A stretch of DNA of 7,847 nt from Bacteroidales bacterium (lineage in GTDB: Bacteria; Bacteroidota; Bacteroidia; Bacteroidales; B18-G4): the NCBI GenBank assembly GCA_023132505.1, contig JAGLYE010000065.1, positions 1-7,847 on the forward strand, given 5' to 3'. The position numbers and the translations under genes were made by a program. Shown here piece by piece: positions 5,104-7,847 of the stretch (position 1 is its first letter; each line of letters starts with the position of its first letter). Below the pieces are notes generated by a model. It saw only the letters and a list, made by a program, of their open reading frames with translations. It did not search any database and was not told the DNA's origin.

Positions 5104-7818
5104 ATGACCATACATCCCAGGTTATTCAGCTATGGATCATTGATCATACTCCTGATAGTGGTCAGTGCGGGTGTATTATTTCTGTATGATAAGTATGGGG
5201 GGGCCGCTATCATGCCGGAAGATGCAATACCAGTAAATGCCGGAGTTTTTATTAAAGTGAATGAACCTGGAAAACTGATCAGGGAACTCAGCAGCAGGAA
5301 TGATATATGGAATGATATTCTTAAGACCAATGATGCCGGGAATTTGCTCCATTCCATATATGATGCCGACTCCTTGCTTGTATTGATGGGTTATTCAGAA
5401 TTGCTTGAAAAAGGCAATATCTACCTTGCCATTGTGGATGATACTGCAAAACTTGCAGTTTGCGCATTGTTTGAATGGCCTTATGGAGCTTCTGAAAGTG
5501 ATCTGGACAAGGTTTTTGCAACTGTAACTTCCGGAGGCTTGCATAAATCACCATATTCATTCCTGGATATGAAGGGTTACTGTCTCAAAGATAGTACCGG
5601 AGTGGTATGCTACTATTGTATCGATCATGGTTTGTGCATGATTGGCAGTACGGCCGGGATCATAGAAGATTGTGCAAGACGTATAGAAGAAAAAAGCGCA
5701 CTTCCTTTTGCAGACCTGTATGAAAGGGTTTCCCGGACCTCCGGCAGAAATGTGGATGCCAATATTTATATAAACTTTGAACGTATCCCTTCCATGGCAC
5801 GCAATATTTTTGCTTCCTCATATTTCAAGGACAGAAAGATATTGCCTGATTTTGCGGCATGGTCGGAAATAGATCTGCTGATCAAGAATGATGAATTGCT
5901 GATGAACGGCTACTCAGAAGCTGTTGACACCATGAACCAGTTCCTGACCCTCTTCCAGCGGCAGGAACCCCAGAAAATTGAAATTACAAGGATACTGCCT
6001 TATAATACGTCCATGCTGCTTAACTTTGGGTTCAGCGATTTTGAAAAGCTGCATGCCGATAACAGGAATTACTTCCAAAATGAAGAGGTTTTTCCCGAGC
6101 GGGAAGGAAAACTGAACAGCATGAAGAGCCGCTATGGCAGCAAACTGGAAGAGTATATGACTGCCTGGGTAGGAAATGAACTGGCCCTTGCAATGATCAA
6201 TCCGCACATGCATGATTATGAAGCCAACACTTTTTTGGCCATACATGCAGGTGATATCGAACTTGCCTCCAGAAGCCTGAAGGAGCTTTCTTCCAGTCAG
6301 TATACCAGTGACTATAGAGATTATACCATACGCCGGATTACCATCCCCGAACTTATCCCGGTGATCTTTGGGCGCCTTTTCTCCGGAATTCAGAAGAATT
6401 ATTATACCAGGATCGAAGATTATATCGTCTTTGCCAACTCAACGAAAAGCCTTGAGAATTTTATCAATATATTCCTCTCCGGAAAAACATTAGAGCAGAA
6501 TGAAAACTTTAAGAGCTTTACCGACAATATTTCTGACCTGTCAAATATTTTCTGCTATTTCAATATCCGAAATTCAACCGCGCAGCTCAAAGAGATTCTT
6601 GCGGTACCCCTGGCTGGGTTTGTAGAGAACAATCCTGAATTGGTTAAAAACTTCGAAGCTCTTGCTGTGCAGTTCAAGGCCCTGAACAATATGTACTTCA
6701 CCAGTGTATACGTAAAGCATAATCCTTCATATATCAGGGAAGACCTGTCCATCTGGAAAGCTTATCTTGATGCACCGGTGTATGGGCAGCCGTATTTTGT
6801 GAAAGACCACAGGACAAACAACCTGAAAATCGTGACTTTCGACACGCTTAACAATATGTATCTTATTGATCATGATGGAAATATTGACTGGAAACTGAAT
6901 ATTGGAGAGAAAGTGATCAGCAATGTACATACTGTTGATTATTATAAAAACGGGAAGATCCAGTATTTATTCAATACGCCAAACCGCATATACCTTATCG
7001 ACCTCTTGGGCAGGGATGTGGAGGGGTATCCAATCCAGCTCAAGGATAAGGCTACCAACGGTTTGGGAGTGCTTGATTATAATCATGATAAAAACTACCG
7101 CATATTAATTGCACTTGACGATAACAGGGTTTATAATTTTAATATTAAGGGGAGGAAAACAGAAGGATGGAAAAACCCACTTTCAAAAGGCAAGGTAACA
7201 TCGAGTGTTCAGCATTTGCGCGAAGCAGGTAAGGATTATATTATTATTACCGATAATGAAGGCAATGTAAAGATTACCGATAGGCGAGGCCGCGACCGCA
7301 TAAACCTTAAGGCCAAACTTGCAAATGGTTTGCGGTCAGATTTCTATGTGAATGAAACAAACAGCAAAGGTATCATCCTGACAACAGACGAAAGTGGCAA
7401 GCTAATTTACATTAAGTTGAATGGCAGGCTGGAAGCGACTGATTTTGGCAATTTCTCAAAAGAACACTACTTCCTGTATGAAGATTTTGATAATAAAGGC
7501 GGTAAGGATTTTATTTACCTCGACAGCAACAAATTAACTGTTTTCGACAGGTTTAAAAATATTGTTTTCTCATGGGAGTTTGAAAATGAAATAAATTCCT
7601 CGCCGGTGATCATTCCGGTTTCATCGCAAGAGAAGATCATCGGAGTTGTATCAGGAGATAGCAGAAAGATATATCTTTTTGATCGCAATGGCAATTTGCT
7701 TAGTACTCCTGACCATATTGGTAATACCCAGATCCTGATCGGAAGCCTCAAGCGCGATGGCCAGCTGAATATGATCGTCGGATCAGGAAATACGATTTAT
7801 AATTATTACTTTAGATAA
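5104..7818 (+). CDS. Membrane-anchored DUF3352-like protein with C-terminal beta-propeller
   Basis: 904 residues, complete, function unknown. Residues 11-28 form one hydrophobic segment, best read as an uncleaved signal anchor: there is no lipobox cysteine and no clear cleavage site. This suggests that the rest is periplasmic. Residues 36-275 and 292-540 appear to be two copies of one module: GNIYLAIVDD (104-113) parallels ANTFLAIHAGD (374-384), IGSTAGIIED (180-189) parallels ANSTKSLEN (444-452), and ANIYINFE (219-226) parallels SNIFCYFNI (480-488). The arrangement resembles DUF3352 proteins, from memory of the family. Residues about 565-904 are a beta-propeller of eight repeats with strands centred near 586, 630, 677, 724, 769, 813, 857 and 899. 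The first repeat carries a PQQ/BamB-like DHDGNIDWKLNIG (589-601). No catalytic motif is seen. ATG 5104 places the anchor at the N-terminus. A role as scaffold or sensor in the envelope is only a guess. Confidence 0.85.
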   Translation: MTIHPRLFSYGSLIILLIVVSAGVLFLYDKYGGAAIMPEDAIPVNAGVFIKVNEPGKLIRELSSRNDIWNDILKTNDAGNLLHSIYDADSLLVLMGYSELLEKGNIYLAIVDDTAKLAVCALFEWPYGASESDLDKVFATVTSGGLHKSPYSFLDMKGYCLKDSTGVVCYYCIDHGLCMIGSTAGIIEDCARRIEEKSALPFADLYERVSRTSGRNVDANIYINFERIPSMARNIFASSYFKDRKILPDFAAWSEIDLLIKNDELLMNGYSEAVDTMNQFLTLFQRQEPQKIEITRILPYNTSMLLNFGFSDFEKLHADNRNYFQNEEVFPEREGKLNSMKSRYGSKLEEYMTAWVGNELALAMINPHMHDYEANTFLAIHAGDIELASRSLKELSSSQYTSDYRDYTIRRITIPELIPVIFGRLFSGIQKNYYTRIEDYIVFANSTKSLENFINIFLSGKTLEQNENFKSFTDNISDLSNIFCYFNIRNSTAQLKEILAVPLAGFVENNPELVKNFEALAVQFKALNNMYFTSVYVKHNPSYIREDLSIWKAYLDAPVYGQPYFVKDHRTNNLKIVTFDTLNNMYLIDHDGNIDWKLNIGEKVISNVHTVDYYKNGKIQYLFNTPNRIYLIDLLGRDVEGYPIQLKDKATNGLGVLDYNHDKNYRILIALDDNRVYNFNIKGRKTEGWKNPLSKGKVTSSVQHLREAGKDYIIITDNEGNVKITDRRGRDRINLKAKLANGLRSDFYVNETNSKGIILTTDESGKLIYIKLNGRLEATDFGNFSKEHYFLYEDFDNKGGKDFIYLDSNKLTVFDRFKNIVFSWEFENEINSSPVIIPVSSQEKIIGVVSGDSRKIYLFDRNGNLLSTPDHIGNTQILIGSLKRDGQLNMIVGSGNTIYNYYFR

Positions 7819-7826
7819 ATATAGTG

Positions 7827-7847
7827 TTGAGGGTTGAGGGTTGAGTG
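7827..7847 (+). repeat. Tandem TTGAGGG heptamers cut by the window edge
   Basis: Three consecutive 7-base units are visible: TTGAGGG (7827-7833), TTGAGGG (7834-7840) and TTGAGTG (7841-7847). They begin 8 bases after the stop codon of the preceding gene. The array may continue to the right. No coding function is apparent, and it looks like an intergenic simple-sequence repeat. Confidence 0.7.

Noticed and set aside
5130..7751. Several minus-strand open frames opposite the 904-residue protein
   Set aside because: All are short, lack family motifs and sit opposite one continuous reading frame with a regular repeat pattern, so they are shadows.

Overview
The window looks like a piece of a Bacteroidota chromosome, probably from the Bacteroidales/Marinilabiliales side of the phylum. 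This is inferred from the Bacteroidota-type -7 promoter words (TAnnTTTG), the mostly absent Shine-Dalgarno signals, and the recognisably Bacteroidota flavour of the flippase, GT4, PurD, RNase HII and purD-linked membrane protein. No rRNA, tRNA, CRISPR array, transposase, integrase or phage gene is visible.

Layout. Positions 1-796 (minus strand) hold the N-terminal 265 residues of a Wzx/MATE-type polysaccharide flippase that runs off the left edge. A 150-bp divergent intergenic region (797-946) follows, with two face-to-face promoter-like -7 words sharing a 10-bp palindrome and a perfect 11-bp inverted repeat. Then comes a tightly packed plus-strand cluster: a GT4 glycosyltransferase (947-2086, TTG start), purD (2086-3369, 1-nt overlap), a polytopic membrane protein resembling DUF6427 (3423-4415, TTG start with a good Shine-Dalgarno) and rnhB (4409-5005, 7-nt overlap). 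A weak hairpin with a T-rich tail follows rnhB. A separate unit with its own -7 word encodes a 904-residue membrane-anchored protein (5104-7818). Its N-terminal half is an internal duplication of a roughly 260-residue DUF3352-like module, and its C-terminal third is a beta-propeller of eight repeats of about 45 residues. The right edge ends in three tandem TTGAGGG-type heptamers.

How the genes fit together. The flippase and the glycosyltransferase, transcribed away from each other, point to surface polysaccharide or O-antigen-like assembly. The glycosyltransferase is translationally linked to housekeeping genes for purine synthesis (purD) and RNA/DNA hybrid repair (rnhB), so the window is probably the boundary between a polysaccharide gene and a core-genome cluster. 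The large propeller protein has no known function. It is probably exposed in the periplasm, and is the least understood gene here. I see no convincing defence system or other wholly new system. The most interesting items are the divergent control region and the architecture of the 904-residue protein.
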